Origin: Candidatus Tabaqchalia intestinavium
Lineage (GTDB): Bacteria; Bacillota; Clostridia; Oscillospirales; CAJFTT01
Direction: 5' to 3'
NCBI GenBank assembly: GCA_904420005.1
Contig: CAJFTT010000004.1
Location: forward strand, 1-37,701
DNA length: 37,701 nt
In this document: positions 1 to 8,316 of the stretch, one piece after another
Layout of the letters: the number at the start of each line of letters is the position of its first letter
How positions within the stretch are numbered: the stretch's first letter is position 1
The notes under the pieces: generated by a model
What the model was told of the DNA's origin: nothing
What the model saw: the letters and a program-made list of their open reading frames with translations, nothing else
The model's database searches: none
Made by a program: the position numbers and the translations under genes

Positions 1-2
1 CC

Positions 3-269
3 GAACCCGACGATCCCGTGAAAGCCGGCTTCTCTTTTGCCGGCTGGTTCGCCGACGAAGCCCTGCAATCCCCCTGGGACTTCGATGACGCCACCGTTTC
101 CGGCGACGTCACGCTCTTCGCCAAATGGACGCCCATTCCCGTTACCGAACCGGAAGACCCAGATACGCCGGATATTCCCGTCACCGGGGTGATCGGTTCT
201 GCTGCCGGGATGCTGGCAGCGGCAGCCGCCGTGCTTCTGCTGCTCGGCCAGCGGCGGGTCCGGCGCTGA
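3..269 (+). CDS. C-terminal end of a sortase-anchored surface protein (partial)
   Basis: The gene enters from before the window; 88 residues remain. The segment KAGFSFAGWF...TLFAKWT is the end of an InlB B-repeat (Listeria-Bacteroides repeat), a beta-grasp module common in secreted Firmicutes proteins. It is followed by an acidic/proline linker, an IPVTG motif (an LPXTG variant), a hydrophobic Ala/Leu helix of about 20 residues and a basic QRRVRR tail. This is the classical sortase cell-wall sorting signal, so the mature protein is probably linked to peptidoglycan. The ligand-binding part lies outside the window and its function cannot be judged. A terminator follows at 331-368. Confidence 0.85.
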   Translation, partial: EPDDPVKAGFSFAGWFADEALQSPWDFDDATVSGDVTLFAKWTPIPVTEPEDPDTPDIPVTGVIGSAAGMLAAAAAVLLLLGQRRVRR

Positions 270-330
270 CCTGCCAGACCGTCTGTCCAGGCCGTATCGC
301 CCGTTCAGAAACTTAAGACGCGCTCCGCTC

Positions 331-368
331 GCGGGGCTTCGGATAAATCCGGAGCCCCGCGGTGCTTT
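331..368 (+). terminator. intrinsic terminator of the surface-protein gene
   Basis: A 13-bp stem (331-343 with 348-360, one G-T pair) with a TAAA loop is followed by a short T run (GGTGCTTTT). It lies 61 nt after the stop codon. Confidence 0.75.
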
Positions 369-670
369 TCCCGGAATCCTGTCAAAAGAACCCTTTAATC
401 AGAAAAACGCCGTATCATAACGCGGCAGCCGAGGCGTTCCGTGCGCCGCCCGGACAGCTCGCTTTGGTTTTCAGCCAGTCCGCGGCGTCTCCCGCCCGGC
501 GGCCGCGTTCACGCGCCGCCGTCGGACGACAGCCCTCGTCTTCTCGCCGGCAGGCCTCTCACTTTTCCCTTCTTCCCACAGCGAGAAACATATTTCCCAC
601 TTGCGCCGCCGCAAATCCATCGGGCGGTCTCAAAATTGCGCGCCGGCCGTTCGTAGGGCTTCCGCGCATA
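369..670. other. intergenic stretch without a recognisable gene
   Basis: Lies between two terminators that face each other. The open frames here lack ribosome sites and resemble no family I know. I see nothing functional. Confidence 0.5.
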
Positions 671-710
671 CAAAAAGCGCCTGCGCAGCCTTCAGGCTGC
701 GCAGGCGCTT
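671..710 (-). terminator. intrinsic terminator of the first VTC-DUF4956 operon
   Basis: A perfect 16-bp inverted repeat (675-690 with 695-710) with a four-base loop. On the minus strand the stem runs into a T run (GCTTTTTG). It lies 33 nt after the DUF4956 stop. Confidence 0.9.
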
Positions 711-743
711 CATTTTCACCGACAGTGCGGCAAAAGCACGGCT

Positions 744-1406
744 TCAAATGGTGGTATCGCCGGACTTCGCGATAAGATTGACAACACAGTCAGGCGCCGC
801 ATTATGGATCGTGGCCAACAGCTTGTCCTCCGCGCCGTGCGCGACCGTCACTTCATAAATCAGCTCCGCACCGGACGGCGTGAGGTTCTTGACCTTCGCT
901 TTGGATTTCTTGACCATGCGCGAGGAAAGCACCTGCTTGAGCGGCTGCATCACCTGCGGATTCCCCTTGACGACCAGCATATAGCTGCCGCTGTCCCCGG
1001 GGAAGAAACGCATCACCAGCAGCAAGACCGCCATGATCACCGACAGCAGAATCGCGATGGGGAACAGGCCCGTACCGCTCGCGAGGCCGGCGCCGACCGC
1101 CCAGAACAGGAAGCCCACGTCGCGCGGATCCTTGATCGCGCTGCGGAAACGGATAATGGACAGCGCACCCACCATGCCGAGAGACAGCGCAATGTTGGAA
1201 TTGATCACCATCAGGATGGCGGCGGTGACAATGGTCGTCATGATCAGCGTGACACTGAAACTCTTGGAAAACGCCACGCCGGAATAGGTCATCTTATAGA
1301 TCAGCATGATGAACAGTCCCACCGCAATGGCAACGCCAAAGCGGCCAAGCAGCTGCGGAAGCCCCAGCTGGGAAGAGGAAAGACCGATCAGATCAGACAG
1401 ATTCAT
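744..1406 (-). CDS. DUF4956 membrane protein (copy 1)
   Basis: 220 residues. About four hydrophobic segments fill the first 130 residues. The family signature GALSIIRFRSAIKDPRD lies around residues 80-96, followed by a soluble C-terminal domain of about 80 residues. DUF4956 proteins have no established activity and are typically encoded next to VTC-domain polyphosphate polymerases, as here: the VTC gene ends 66 nt upstream on the same strand. I infer that this is the membrane partner of the polymerase, perhaps anchoring it or forming the path for the polymer, by analogy with the membrane domain of eukaryotic VTC. The start at ATG 1406 is preceded by AAGGTGG at 9-nt spacing. A TTG two codons upstream is possible but too close to the ribosome site. 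Confidence 0.85.
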   Translation of the reverse strand: MNLSDLIGLSSSQLGLPQLLGRFGVAIAVGLFIMLIYKMTYSGVAFSKSFSVTLIMTTIVTAAILMVINSNIALSLGMVGALSIIRFRSAIKDPRDVGFLFWAVGAGLASGTGLFPIAILLSVIMAVLLLVMRFFPGDSGSYMLVVKGNPQVMQPLKQVLSSRMVKKSKAKVKNLTPSGAELIYEVTVAHGAEDKLLATIHNAAPDCVVNLIAKSGDTTI

Positions 1407-1472
1407 TGTCAAATACCACCTTATTTAAGAATTTTGATCGTCCTGGAAGAGCGGTGCCGGAACGCGCCGGAC

Positions 1473-2177
1473 TCACCAGCCCTCCATACAGTTGTAATAT
1501 TTCCCGATGGAATCGTACACCGCGTTATAACCCGCGATCACGTCGTAAAGGAACTCCGGCATATAGCCCGAATATTTCACTTCCATGACCACCTCCGGCG
1601 TCACCTCCTGGAACTGCGCGTCGGGGTCAAACAGATTGTGATTGCTGTAATTGGCGCCGACATGGCTGTCGAACGTGATGCGCACGTTGCCGTAGGGATA
1701 CACAAACGCATGCCGCTGGTATTCCACCATCACGCAGGGACGGTACTGCTGGGTGGTCATCAGCACGAACAGCTCGTCCAGCAGGTCGTTGCCCCGCGCG
1801 AGCATGACGGAATAATTCCCCGCTGCGATCTGACGCGCCATCTCCCGTGTGATCCAGACCGAACGTTTGCGCTGATTGACGCCAAACTTCTCCTTCAGCT
1901 CCAGCTTGGCGCTGTCCTGCGCAGGGTCATAGACGCGGATGCGCACCTTCTTGCGGTAGTAAACGCCGCTCTGCTTGTCATAATAATCCCCGTAATCCAG
2001 GCTGTCAAAATACAGGCTGCGCACAAAATAGCCCTGCATGCCCTGGTTATGCGGGTCGGGCTGGATCAGGCGGGAGAGCTTCTTCACCAGCTGCAGATAA
2101 TCCTTATGGGAAATGTGATACTTGGTCTCCCTGCGCAGAACGCACAGGTTGCGGGCGGATGCGCTCGTGCCGGACAC
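1473..2177 (-). CDS. VTC-domain (polyphosphate polymerase type) protein, copy 1
   Basis: 234 residues covering a full VTC domain of the triphosphate tunnel metalloenzyme fold. Visible elements are RRETKYHI (first strand, E-x-K), SLYFDS, KVRIRVY, AKLELKEK, a basic NQRKRS, CVMVEYQRHAF and VVMEVKYSG. The alternating acidic and basic residues match the tunnel that binds metal and phosphate in VTC4, which makes polyphosphate from a nucleoside triphosphate. Bacterial members are annotated as polyphosphate polymerases, but few have been tested. The frame is open to 2330, but the start is GTG 2177: AAGGAGG lies 8 nt before it and the upstream residues do not fit the fold. A -35/-10 pair on the minus strand lies at 2355-2384. 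It forms an operon with DUF4956 copy 1. Confidence 0.85.
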   Translation of the reverse strand: MSGTSASARNLCVLRRETKYHISHKDYLQLVKKLSRLIQPDPHNQGMQGYFVRSLYFDSLDYGDYYDKQSGVYYRKKVRIRVYDPAQDSAKLELKEKFGVNQRKRSVWITREMARQIAAGNYSVMLARGNDLLDELFVLMTTQQYRPCVMVEYQRHAFVYPYGNVRITFDSHVGANYSNHNLFDPDAQFQEVTPEVVMEVKYSGYMPEFLYDVIAGYNAVYDSIGKYYNCMEGW

Positions 2178-2354
2178 GGCCGCGCCCTCCTTTCCTTCCG
2201 CCGGCGCGTCACAAGCCGCGTGAGGCGGGAAAAGTACGAATATAGAAAGAATTTCCGCACAGGCACCCCGCAGAATGGAGGACGCGGATGCGGAAATTTT
2301 CTTCATAAAACTATGCGGTGGGGCCGCCACCGCTCCCTGGAAACGATATGCTTT

Positions 2355-2384
2355 ATTTTACGCTGTAGGGGCCTTTTCTGTCAA
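2355..2384 (-). promoter_or_regulatory. sigma-A-type promoter of the VTC copy 1 operon
   Basis: TTGACA (2384-2379), 18 bp, TAAAAT (2360-2355), reading minus. The implied leader to GTG 2177 is about 170 nt. Confidence 0.7.
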
Positions 2385-2549
2385 GCTTTTTTCCGGCTTT
2401 TTAATCTTTATTCATATTTACCATGTAGGAAACTTTTTTGGGCGTTTTTTTATGATTTTTCACCACAAGCAAGCGAGAAATCGCCGCAACCTCTCGCGGA
2501 GAAATCCAAGGTTTTGTCATATTTTCACCCAACGCGGCGCACCCGCGCT

Positions 2550-2579
2550 TTGACAAACCGCAGGCGGGCGTAGTAAACT
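2550..2579 (+). promoter_or_regulatory. sigma-A-type promoter of the amidohydrolase gene
   Basis: TTGACA (2550-2555), 18 bp, TAAACT (2574-2579), about 70 nt before the GTG start. Confidence 0.7.
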
Positions 2580-2651
2580 AGGCCCCAGAAAAGCCGGCAT
2601 GTCCAGGCGCGCCGGCTTGCCAATTTGCGACAGAGAGGGGCGGAGGAATCC

Positions 2652-3446
2652 GTGAAACACAGCAACATCATTGACATGCACGCGCATATTTTTCCGGAAA
2701 AGATCGTGACCAAGGCGGTCGGCTCGATTGGGGAGTTTTACGGCATTCCGATGCGGGCGGGAGGCCTGGCCGAAGATCTTCTGCAGCGCGGGCAGGCGGC
2801 GGGCATCTCCCGGTTCGTCGTGTTCTCCACGGCGACGGTGCCGCACCAGGTGCAGACCATCAACAATTTCATCTCCGGGCAGGTCGCGCTGCACCCGGAA
2901 TTCACGGGATTCGGCACGCTGCACCGCGATATGGAGCATCCGGAGGAGGAGATCGAGCGGATCTGCTCGCTGGGCCTGCGCGGCGTCAAGCTGCACCCGG
3001 ATTTTCAGAAGTTCGAGATCGACGACCCCAAGATGGATCCCATTTATGCCGCGCTGGAAGGGCGCCTGCCGATTCTGTTCCATACCGGCGACAAGCGCTA
3101 TCCTTTCTCCCGGCCGGAGAAGCTGGCGCGCGTGGCCAGGAAGTTCCCGCGTCTGCAGGCCATCGCCGCGCATTTCGGCGGCTATTCGGTGTGGGAGGAC
3201 GTCTATTGCTACGACGGTTGCGATAATGTGTTTTTCGACACGTCGAGCACGCTGTTCTGCATGCCCAAGGAGCAGGCGCGGCAGCTGATCTCTCATTTCG
3301 GCGCGGACCGCTTCTTCTTCGGCACGGATTATCCCATGTGGGAGCCGTCCGAGGAGCTGGAGAGATTTTTCGCGCTGGATCTCGGGGACGACGTGAATGA
3401 GAAAATCTTATGGAAAAACGCGCAGCGGTTCTTGCAGCTCTCCTGA
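2652..3446 (+). CDS. amidohydrolase family protein (Amidohydro_2 type)
   Basis: 264 residues forming a metal-dependent TIM-barrel hydrolase. The metal-binding IDMHAHIFP motif is at residues 7-15, then GVKLHPDF, LFHTGDK, AAHFGGY and FFGTDYPMW, the last carrying the catalytic Asp. These belong to the PF04909 group, which includes decarboxylases and lactone or amide hydrolases of aromatic and sugar acids. The substrate cannot be told. The GTG start is chosen because GGAGG lies 5 nt upstream; the frame is open 27 nt further without a ribosome site. It is transcribed alone from the promoter at 2550-2579 and ends at a terminator shared with the convergent YdcF gene. Confidence 0.8.
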   Translation: MKHSNIIDMHAHIFPEKIVTKAVGSIGEFYGIPMRAGGLAEDLLQRGQAAGISRFVVFSTATVPHQVQTINNFISGQVALHPEFTGFGTLHRDMEHPEEEIERICSLGLRGVKLHPDFQKFEIDDPKMDPIYAALEGRLPILFHTGDKRYPFSRPEKLARVARKFPRLQAIAAHFGGYSVWEDVYCYDGCDNVFFDTSSTLFCMPKEQARQLISHFGADRFFFGTDYPMWEPSEELERFFALDLGDDVNEKILWKNAQRFLQLS

Positions 3447-3480
3447 CCGCGCTGCCGCCGAACACAAGTTAAGCAAAACC

Positions 3481-3518
3481 ACGCCGGGCGGGGTTGATCC
3501 CGCCCGGCGTTCGTCTTT
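3481..3518. terminator. bidirectional terminator between amidohydrolase and ydcF-like gene
   Basis: A 12-bp perfect stem (3481-3492 with 3499-3510). On plus it is followed by TCGTCTTTG, on minus by GGTTTTGC. It separates two convergent genes. Confidence 0.8.
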
Positions 3519-3526
3519 GTCCCCGC

Positions 3527-4306
3527 TCAATACCCCAGCAGGAACATGCGCGTGATGCCGATGACCTCCCGCAGCCAATATGCCGGCAGGATCGCCAGCG
3601 GCGTGTCGGCGTTGACGGGATAGGTCGTGATGCCTTCCTGCGCGGCAAAACGCGACGCGCGGAACTGGTGATACCCATCCGTCGCGAGCGCGAACTGCGT
3701 ATGTGCCTCGCCGTCCGTCTCGTCGAGCAGCGCCGCGGAGAACTCGATATTCTCCCGCGTGGAGGTCGATTGCTCTTCCTTGAGGATGCGTTCGGGCGCG
3801 ATGCCGTTTTCCAGCAGGTACCACTCCATGACCTGCGCTTCGCTGTACTCCTTGCCCTCCCCCACGCCGCCGGAACAGACGGCGCGCGCGGTCGGGTTCG
3901 CTTGCAGATAGGCCAGCGCCGCATCCAGCCGGCCCTGCATCATGCTGTCCGGCCGGTCGCCCTCCACGCCGCAGCCGAGGATGATGATATCCAGCCCTTC
4001 GGGCGCGGGGCGCTGCGCCGCCGCGATCATGACGCCGCTGACCGCACAGAAATACACAACCCCCGCCCCGAACAGGCTGAGAAACACCGCGCGCACCGCC
4101 CGGTACGCCCGCGGCCAGCGACCGCGCAGATACGCCGCCACAAAGGGGACGAGGATGCACAGCACCCCGCCATACATCGGGAAAAACAGGGCGTAATTGG
4201 CGTAGCGGTTGAGCACCGCCGGGATGGGGATGAGGATGAGCACCACACCCAGCACGATCCACAGCACCGTCCAGACCGAACGGCGCGGCAGCAACTGCTT
4301 TTCCAT
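3527..4306 (-). CDS. YdcF/SanA family membrane protein (DUF218)
   Basis: 259 residues. Three hydrophobic segments lie in residues 10-100, then a DUF218 domain: DIIILGCGVEGDRPD, a run of small residues AVCSGGVGEG, the STSTRENIEFS motif and LATDGYHQFRASR. The family includes SanA, YdcF and ElyC, proteins linked to cell-envelope integrity and lipid-carrier metabolism. The biochemical activity is unsettled. The ATG at 4306 has GGAGGTG 7 nt upstream; the longer frame lacks a ribosome site. The next gene upstream on the same strand ends only 37 nt away, so both may be co-transcribed. Confidence 0.8.
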   Translation of the reverse strand: MEKQLLPRRSVWTVLWIVLGVVLILIPIPAVLNRYANYALFFPMYGGVLCILVPFVAAYLRGRWPRAYRAVRAVFLSLFGAGVVYFCAVSGVMIAAAQRPAPEGLDIIILGCGVEGDRPDSMMQGRLDAALAYLQANPTARAVCSGGVGEGKEYSEAQVMEWYLLENGIAPERILKEEQSTSTRENIEFSAALLDETDGEAHTQFALATDGYHQFRASRFAAQEGITTYPVNADTPLAILPAYWLREVIGITRMFLLGY

Positions 4307-4343
4307 CCTTTCGCACCTCCCTGCTGTCTGCCCGCCGGCGCTC

Positions 4344-5513
4344 TCACCACGCCAGCTGGTAAATCTTCTCAATATCCTCCACGGCCAGCGGCACGAAGCC
4401 GCCAATCTTCTCTCTGCCCTTGAAATTGACCCGGCGCGCCATCATGGGGATGTCCTCCGCGCGCGCTCCCAGCTCGCGCAGGTTGGCCGGCAGCCCCAGC
4501 GAGCGCCAGAAGCCCTGCAGCCGCGCGACGCCCTCGAGCGCGGTGCGTTCCTGGTTCTGGAAATCCATATTCACGCCGAACACCCGCACCGCCAGCTGCG
4601 CGAAGCGGGCGATGTCATGGCGATAGACGTATTTCATCCACGCCGGAACGATGACGGCCAGGCCCGCGCCGTGCGCCACGTCATACTGAGCGGACAGCTC
4701 ATGCTCGATGTCATGACTGGCCCAATCCTGCTCGCGCCCCACACCGCAGAGGTTGTTGTGCGCCAGCATCCCGGCCCACATGATGTTGGCGCGCGCCTCG
4801 TAATGGTTGGGGTTGGCCATCACGCGCGGCATTTCATAGACGATCGTCGACAGCACCGCCTCGCACATCCGGTCGGTGATCTCGCATTCCTCGGTGTTGG
4901 TGAAATACCGCTCGAACACATGCGTCATGATGTCCGCCGCGCCGCAGGCCGTCTGATAGGCAGGCAGCGTCTGTGTCAGCGCGGGGTTGAGAATGGAGAA
5001 AGCAGGGCGCAGCAGGTCGCTGCCCATACCGCGCTTCTCCAGCGTCTCCTCACGGGTGATGACGGTGTTGGGCGAGCCTTCGCTGCCGGCCGCTGGAATG
5101 GTCAGCACCGTGCCGACGGGCAGCGCTTCCTTCACCGGCTTTCCTTTGTAAAAATCCCAGAAATCCCCGTCGTAGGGAATCCCTGCGGCGATGGCTTTGG
5201 CAGAATCGATGACGCTGCCGCCGCCGACCGCCAGCAGGAAATCCACCTTTTCCCGCCGGCCCAGCTCGATGCCTTCATAGACCAGCCCGCTGCGGGGATT
5301 GGGCGCGACGCCGCCCAGCTCGACGAACGTGACGCCCGCTTCGGACAGCGAGCGCTTGACCCGGTCGATCAGGCCGCTTTTGACAGCAGAGCCTTTGCCG
5401 TAATGCAGCAGCACGCGCGCGCCGCCGAAACGACGCACCAGCGCACCGGCCTGGTTTTCCGTATCTTCCCCGAACGCGAAATACGTCGGGCTGTAAAAGG
5501 TAAAGGGCAGCAT
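4344..5513 (-). CDS. iron-containing alcohol dehydrogenase (butanol dehydrogenase-like)
   Basis: 389 residues, the normal length for group III iron-dependent alcohol dehydrogenases (YugJ/YugK/BdhA type). The N-terminal half carries the dinucleotide site with GGGSVIDSAKAIAAG near residues 95-110. Metal ligands are in DIMTHVFERYF and in SHDIEHELSAQYDVAHGAG, whose His residues match the family pattern. It probably reduces an aldehyde to an alcohol with NAD(P)H, a typical way for fermenting Clostridia to dispose of reducing power. The ATG at 5513 has AGGAGGAG upstream. A TTGACA-17-TAAACT promoter lies at 5599-5627. Confidence 0.9.
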   Translation of the reverse strand: MLPFTFYSPTYFAFGEDTENQAGALVRRFGGARVLLHYGKGSAVKSGLIDRVKRSLSEAGVTFVELGGVAPNPRSGLVYEGIELGRREKVDFLLAVGGGSVIDSAKAIAAGIPYDGDFWDFYKGKPVKEALPVGTVLTIPAAGSEGSPNTVITREETLEKRGMGSDLLRPAFSILNPALTQTLPAYQTACGAADIMTHVFERYFTNTEECEITDRMCEAVLSTIVYEMPRVMANPNHYEARANIMWAGMLAHNNLCGVGREQDWASHDIEHELSAQYDVAHGAGLAVIVPAWMKYVYRHDIARFAQLAVRVFGVNMDFQNQERTALEGVARLQGFWRSLGLPANLRELGARAEDIPMMARRVNFKGREKIGGFVPLAVEDIEKIYQLAW

Positions 5514-5598
5514 AATTCTCTCCTCCTGTGGCCGCCGGACGAAAGCGCGGCGAGGCGACGCTGGGTCGCGCCGCGCGGCCGGGGCATGTCTTGCGCTC

Positions 5599-5627
5599 AG
5601 TTTACCATGAATCCAGATGCGTGTCAA
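5599..5627 (-). promoter_or_regulatory. sigma-A-type promoter of the alcohol dehydrogenase gene
   Basis: TTGACA (5627-5622), 17 bp, TAAACT (5604-5599) on minus, about 85 nt before the ATG. A second TTGACA lies just upstream, around 5637-5632. Confidence 0.75.
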
Positions 5628-5840
5628 TTTCTGTCAAACAGACCTGCGCAACGCTATATTTATTGGATTTGCCGGTTCTTACCGCCATCCTCATCAAAAC
5701 TTCGCATTGGAACGGATCGGTGTCCTCCGCGCGCAAAGGGCATCTCGGTTTTTCGCATCCGGGCAAACGGTCGAGGCGCGTTTTTTCGCCCACGGGTGCC
5801 GGACCAGCAAGCTGAACCGGATCGCTAAAAGCGGACAATA

Positions 5841-5889
5841 GACAAAACGCCCCTTATGCAGGAGAATCCTACATAAGGGGCGTTTTGTC
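5841..5889 (-). terminator. terminator of the lipoprotein gene
   Basis: A perfect 18-bp inverted repeat (5841-5858 with 5872-5889) and a 13-base loop, 84 nt after the lipoprotein stop. The end of the stem itself supplies the T run (GTTTTGTC), so it could act in both directions. Confidence 0.75.
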
Positions 5890-5973
5890 GCTGTCTGTGC
5901 AATCCCGGACAGCTCTTGATCGCACGGGGCGGCCCGTTTGCGCCCCGTCGGAGCCCTCCCGCCATGCGGCGGC

Positions 5974-6984
5974 TCAGCCGGCTGCCTCGCTGCTTGTCGC
6001 CGCGTCCTCGAGCAGCTTGTCGCGGTAAGCCCGGATCTCCGCCACCGCCTCCTGGCTGTAGGCGCTCTCGAGCTGCTCAAGCAGCGCGTCGAAATCCTCG
6101 ACCGGCTGCCCGTCCTCGTCAAACAGCAGCGCATAAAGGGCGTTAACCTCCGCCGTGAGCTGATCCTCGTCTGAGGCCGCCACCTCCTCGAAGGAATCGG
6201 GGTCCTCCGGCGCGGCAACCTGCACCGCTTCCCCCGTGGCGCGCACGGTCAGCATCAGATCATAATGGATCTTCATCGGAACGCTGACGGTGCTCTGGGG
6301 ATTTTGCACATCGGTCGTCTCCTGCTGGTAATCCACGGAAAAATCCAGCCCGTAACCCGCGAGCATCCCGTCCGACGCGACGCGAAATTCCAGCTGCACA
6401 TCGGAAAACGTCAGCTGCATCGCTTCCGCATCGCTCTCGGTCGTGCCGACGAGATCGAGCAGGAACGCGCGCAGCTCTCCCAGCGCGCCGGAAGCCACCG
6501 TCGCGCGCAGGATGGTCTCTCCATCCTCGCGCGCCACTTCCGCCCCGCGCAGCATTTCCTCCGTCACGCCGGGCAGCACCGTCGCGCCCGCGCCCGACTG
6601 GTCAAGCACGTCGGAAGCCGCGTCGTCCTCCTCCTGCTTGCTCTTCGTCTTCACGCCCTGCCGGTCGGTATACAAATAACCGTCATACAGGTAGGTGGTG
6701 AAGGTGGAGGTCTGCCCCATCTGCTGGGTGGTGGTCACCACGCGGGAAGCGGGCGGGGTGTTGCTCGCCTGAATCTCCACGGTGCTCGGAACGGTGGTGA
6801 CGCTGTTCATCCCCTCCTGTGTGAGCGTCATTTCAATGACCACATCCACCGCCTCGCAGGCGGCATACCGCTCGGTCGCGGTTTTGTAAAGTTCGTAAGC
6901 GTCGCCGCCGCTCTGGCACGCGGCGCACACCGCCAGGACCGCCAGCGCCGTGCCGGCTGCGATCCCCCGTTTCATCCAATGCAT
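5974..6984 (-). CDS. predicted lipoprotein of unknown function (DUF6612/LppX-like)
   Basis: 336 residues. The N-terminus MHWMKRG followed by a hydrophobic stretch and VLAVCAAC looks like a lipoprotein signal, with Cys about residue 23 as the lipid site. The mature part is acidic with repeated beta-strand patterns: TEMLRGAEV..., QLTFSDVQLEF, YGLDFSVDYQQ, MKIHYDLMLTV. This resembles DUF6612-type lipoproteins, whose beta-sheet half-barrel may bind hydrophobic ligands. I assign only the class. The ATG at 6984 has GGAG 10 nt upstream, and a TTGACA-17-TATAGT promoter lies at 7035-7063. Confidence 0.7.
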   Translation of the reverse strand: MHWMKRGIAAGTALAVLAVCAACQSGGDAYELYKTATERYAACEAVDVVIEMTLTQEGMNSVTTVPSTVEIQASNTPPASRVVTTTQQMGQTSTFTTYLYDGYLYTDRQGVKTKSKQEEDDAASDVLDQSGAGATVLPGVTEEMLRGAEVAREDGETILRATVASGALGELRAFLLDLVGTTESDAEAMQLTFSDVQLEFRVASDGMLAGYGLDFSVDYQQETTDVQNPQSTVSVPMKIHYDLMLTVRATGEAVQVAAPEDPDSFEEVAASDEDQLTAEVNALYALLFDEDGQPVEDFDALLEQLESAYSQEAVAEIRAYRDKLLEDAATSSEAAG

Positions 6985-7034
6985 TTGTCCGTGTCTCCTT
7001 CCCGCTGCCCGCAGCGTACCGAATCTTTTCCTTT

Positions 7035-7063
7035 ACTATATCGGATGTTGCAGACAATGTCAA
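7035..7063 (-). promoter_or_regulatory. sigma-A-type promoter of the lipoprotein gene
   Basis: TTGACA (7063-7058), 17 bp, TATAGT (7040-7035) on minus, about 50 nt before the ATG. Confidence 0.8.
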
Positions 7064-7192
7064 TGCTGTCGCGCGCCGGCCGCTGCGATGTCCGTTCGAC
7101 AAAATCCCACAGATTTTACCTGTTTTTTACCGCATCTCCTCCGCAAATTTCCCTTTGCGCGATAAAATTTTCCATATGCAATGGGAATACTA

Positions 7193-7305
7193 CCCTCGGT
7201 GGGCAAAGAAAAACGCTGCCGGGCGCCTGTTTCGCCTCGGGAACCTGCGCGGCCCCGACTCACCGAGGGCAGCATCGGCCTGAACCGCACGGCGGCGGCC
7301 GTTTT
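7193..7305 (+). promoter_or_regulatory. structured leader region before ppx-ppk
   Basis: CCCTCGGTG (7193-7201) can pair with CACCGAGGG (7261-7269), enclosing 59 nt. GCTGCC (7215-7220) can pair with GGCAGC (7268-7273), which would exclude the outer part of the first helix. A GC-rich segment with T5 follows near 7300. The layout suggests a regulatory leader for the polyphosphate operon about 90 nt downstream, but I recognise no riboswitch class. The rest of 7064-7395 shows no gene and no convincing plus-strand promoter. Confidence 0.35.
7194..7208 (+). repeat. 15-nt motif shared with 32415-32429, copy A
   Basis: CCTCGGTGGGCAAAG, identical to the second copy. Both lie in structured non-coding DNA. 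Confidence 0.6.
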
Positions 7306-7395
7306 TCGCCGTTTCGGATTTTCTGCCGACCGGCGCGGCCCTACATACCCGCCCGCCGGGCGGCGTGTGAAAAACCGAGAAGGCTGGTGAACAAT

Positions 7396-8316
7396 ATGAT
7401 GTGGGGCGTTATCGACATTGGCTCCAACACGGTGCGGCTGGTGACCTATTCGCTGCGGGACGGGCGGCTGCATCCGATGCTCAACAAAAAATATGCCGCC
7501 GGGCTGGCCGGCTACGTCGACGCCAAGGGCAACATTTCCGAGGACGGCGTGCGCCGCCTGCTGGAGATCCTGACGGAGATCCGGGCCATGCTGCGGCATG
7601 TGCGCGTCAAAAACATCTATCCTTTCGCCACCGCGGCTCTGCGCAACAGCGGCAACGGCCGGGAAATCGTCTCGCGCATCCGCGAGGAATGCGGCTTTGA
7701 CGTGCGCGTGCTGACCGGCGAAGAGGAGGCCATTTTCGACTACTACGGCGCGACGAGCGGACCGGTGGGCGACAGCGGCCTGCTCGTCGACGTCGGCGGC
7801 GGCAGCACGGAGCTGACCTTCTTCTGCGAGGGGGAGATCCGCGCCGCGACCTCTCTGCCCGTCGGCTCGCTCAACCTCTACCGGCGCTTTGTCGGCGGCC
7901 TGCTGCCCACCGCGGCGGAGGCCAAAAAGATCCGCAAGGAGTTAAAGCGCCGGCTGGAATCGCTCGCTTTCTCCAACGGCGATCTCATTACGCAGCCCAT
8001 TTACAGCGTGGGCGGGACGGCGCGCGCTTCCCGCAAGCTGATCAACGCCCGCTTCTCGCTTCCTTCCAGCAACACGGAATACACTTACGACCAGCTCAAG
8101 GAAACGCTGCGCGAGCTGGAGGAAAGCCCCAAAGTCCTGGCAGACCGCATCCTGCTCACCTCGCCCGAACGCATCCACACCATCGTGCCCGGTCTGCTGG
8201 TGTTCAAAACGGTGGCCAAGTTCTTTTCTTCGCAGCGCTTCATCGTCAGCGAATATGGCGTGCGGGAAGGTTATCTGCTGCACGTGCTCAAGGAGGAAGG
8301 CGTCCTGGATGGGTGA
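7396..8316 (+). CDS. ppx: Ppx/GppA phosphatase family protein (exopolyphosphatase type)
   Basis: 306 residues, the length of the short form that has only the two ASKHA ATPase-fold domains. VIDIGSNTVRLV (phosphate loop 1) is at residues 5-16, FATAALRNSGNG near 75, GEEEAIFDY near 110 and VDVGGGSTEL (phosphate loop 2) near 130. The family hydrolyses terminal phosphates of polyphosphate or pppGpp. Overlap with the polyphosphate kinase gene favours polyphosphate. The ATG at 7396 has AGAAGG about 12 nt upstream; an adjacent ATG and an upstream GTG are alternatives. It overlaps ppk by 8 nt. Confidence 0.9.
   Translation: MMWGVIDIGSNTVRLVTYSLRDGRLHPMLNKKYAAGLAGYVDAKGNISEDGVRRLLEILTEIRAMLRHVRVKNIYPFATAALRNSGNGREIVSRIREECGFDVRVLTGEEEAIFDYYGATSGPVGDSGLLVDVGGGSTELTFFCEGEIRAATSLPVGSLNLYRRFVGGLLPTAAEAKKIRKELKRRLESLAFSNGDLITQPIYSVGGTARASRKLINARFSLPSSNTEYTYDQLKETLRELEESPKVLADRILLTSPERIHTIVPGLLVFKTVAKFFSSQRFIVSEYGVREGYLLHVLKEEGVLDG

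Noticed and set aside
804-2573. 589-codon open frame on plus opposite the first VTC-DUF4956 operon
   Set aside because: Antisense to two clear gene families; His/Arg/Gln-rich translation typical of the reverse of GC-rich genes, and no ribosome site.
6265-7395. Long in-frame N-terminal extension of ppx
   Set aside because: Runs opposite the lipoprotein gene and through its promoter; the family's first strand begins at residue 5 from ATG 7396.
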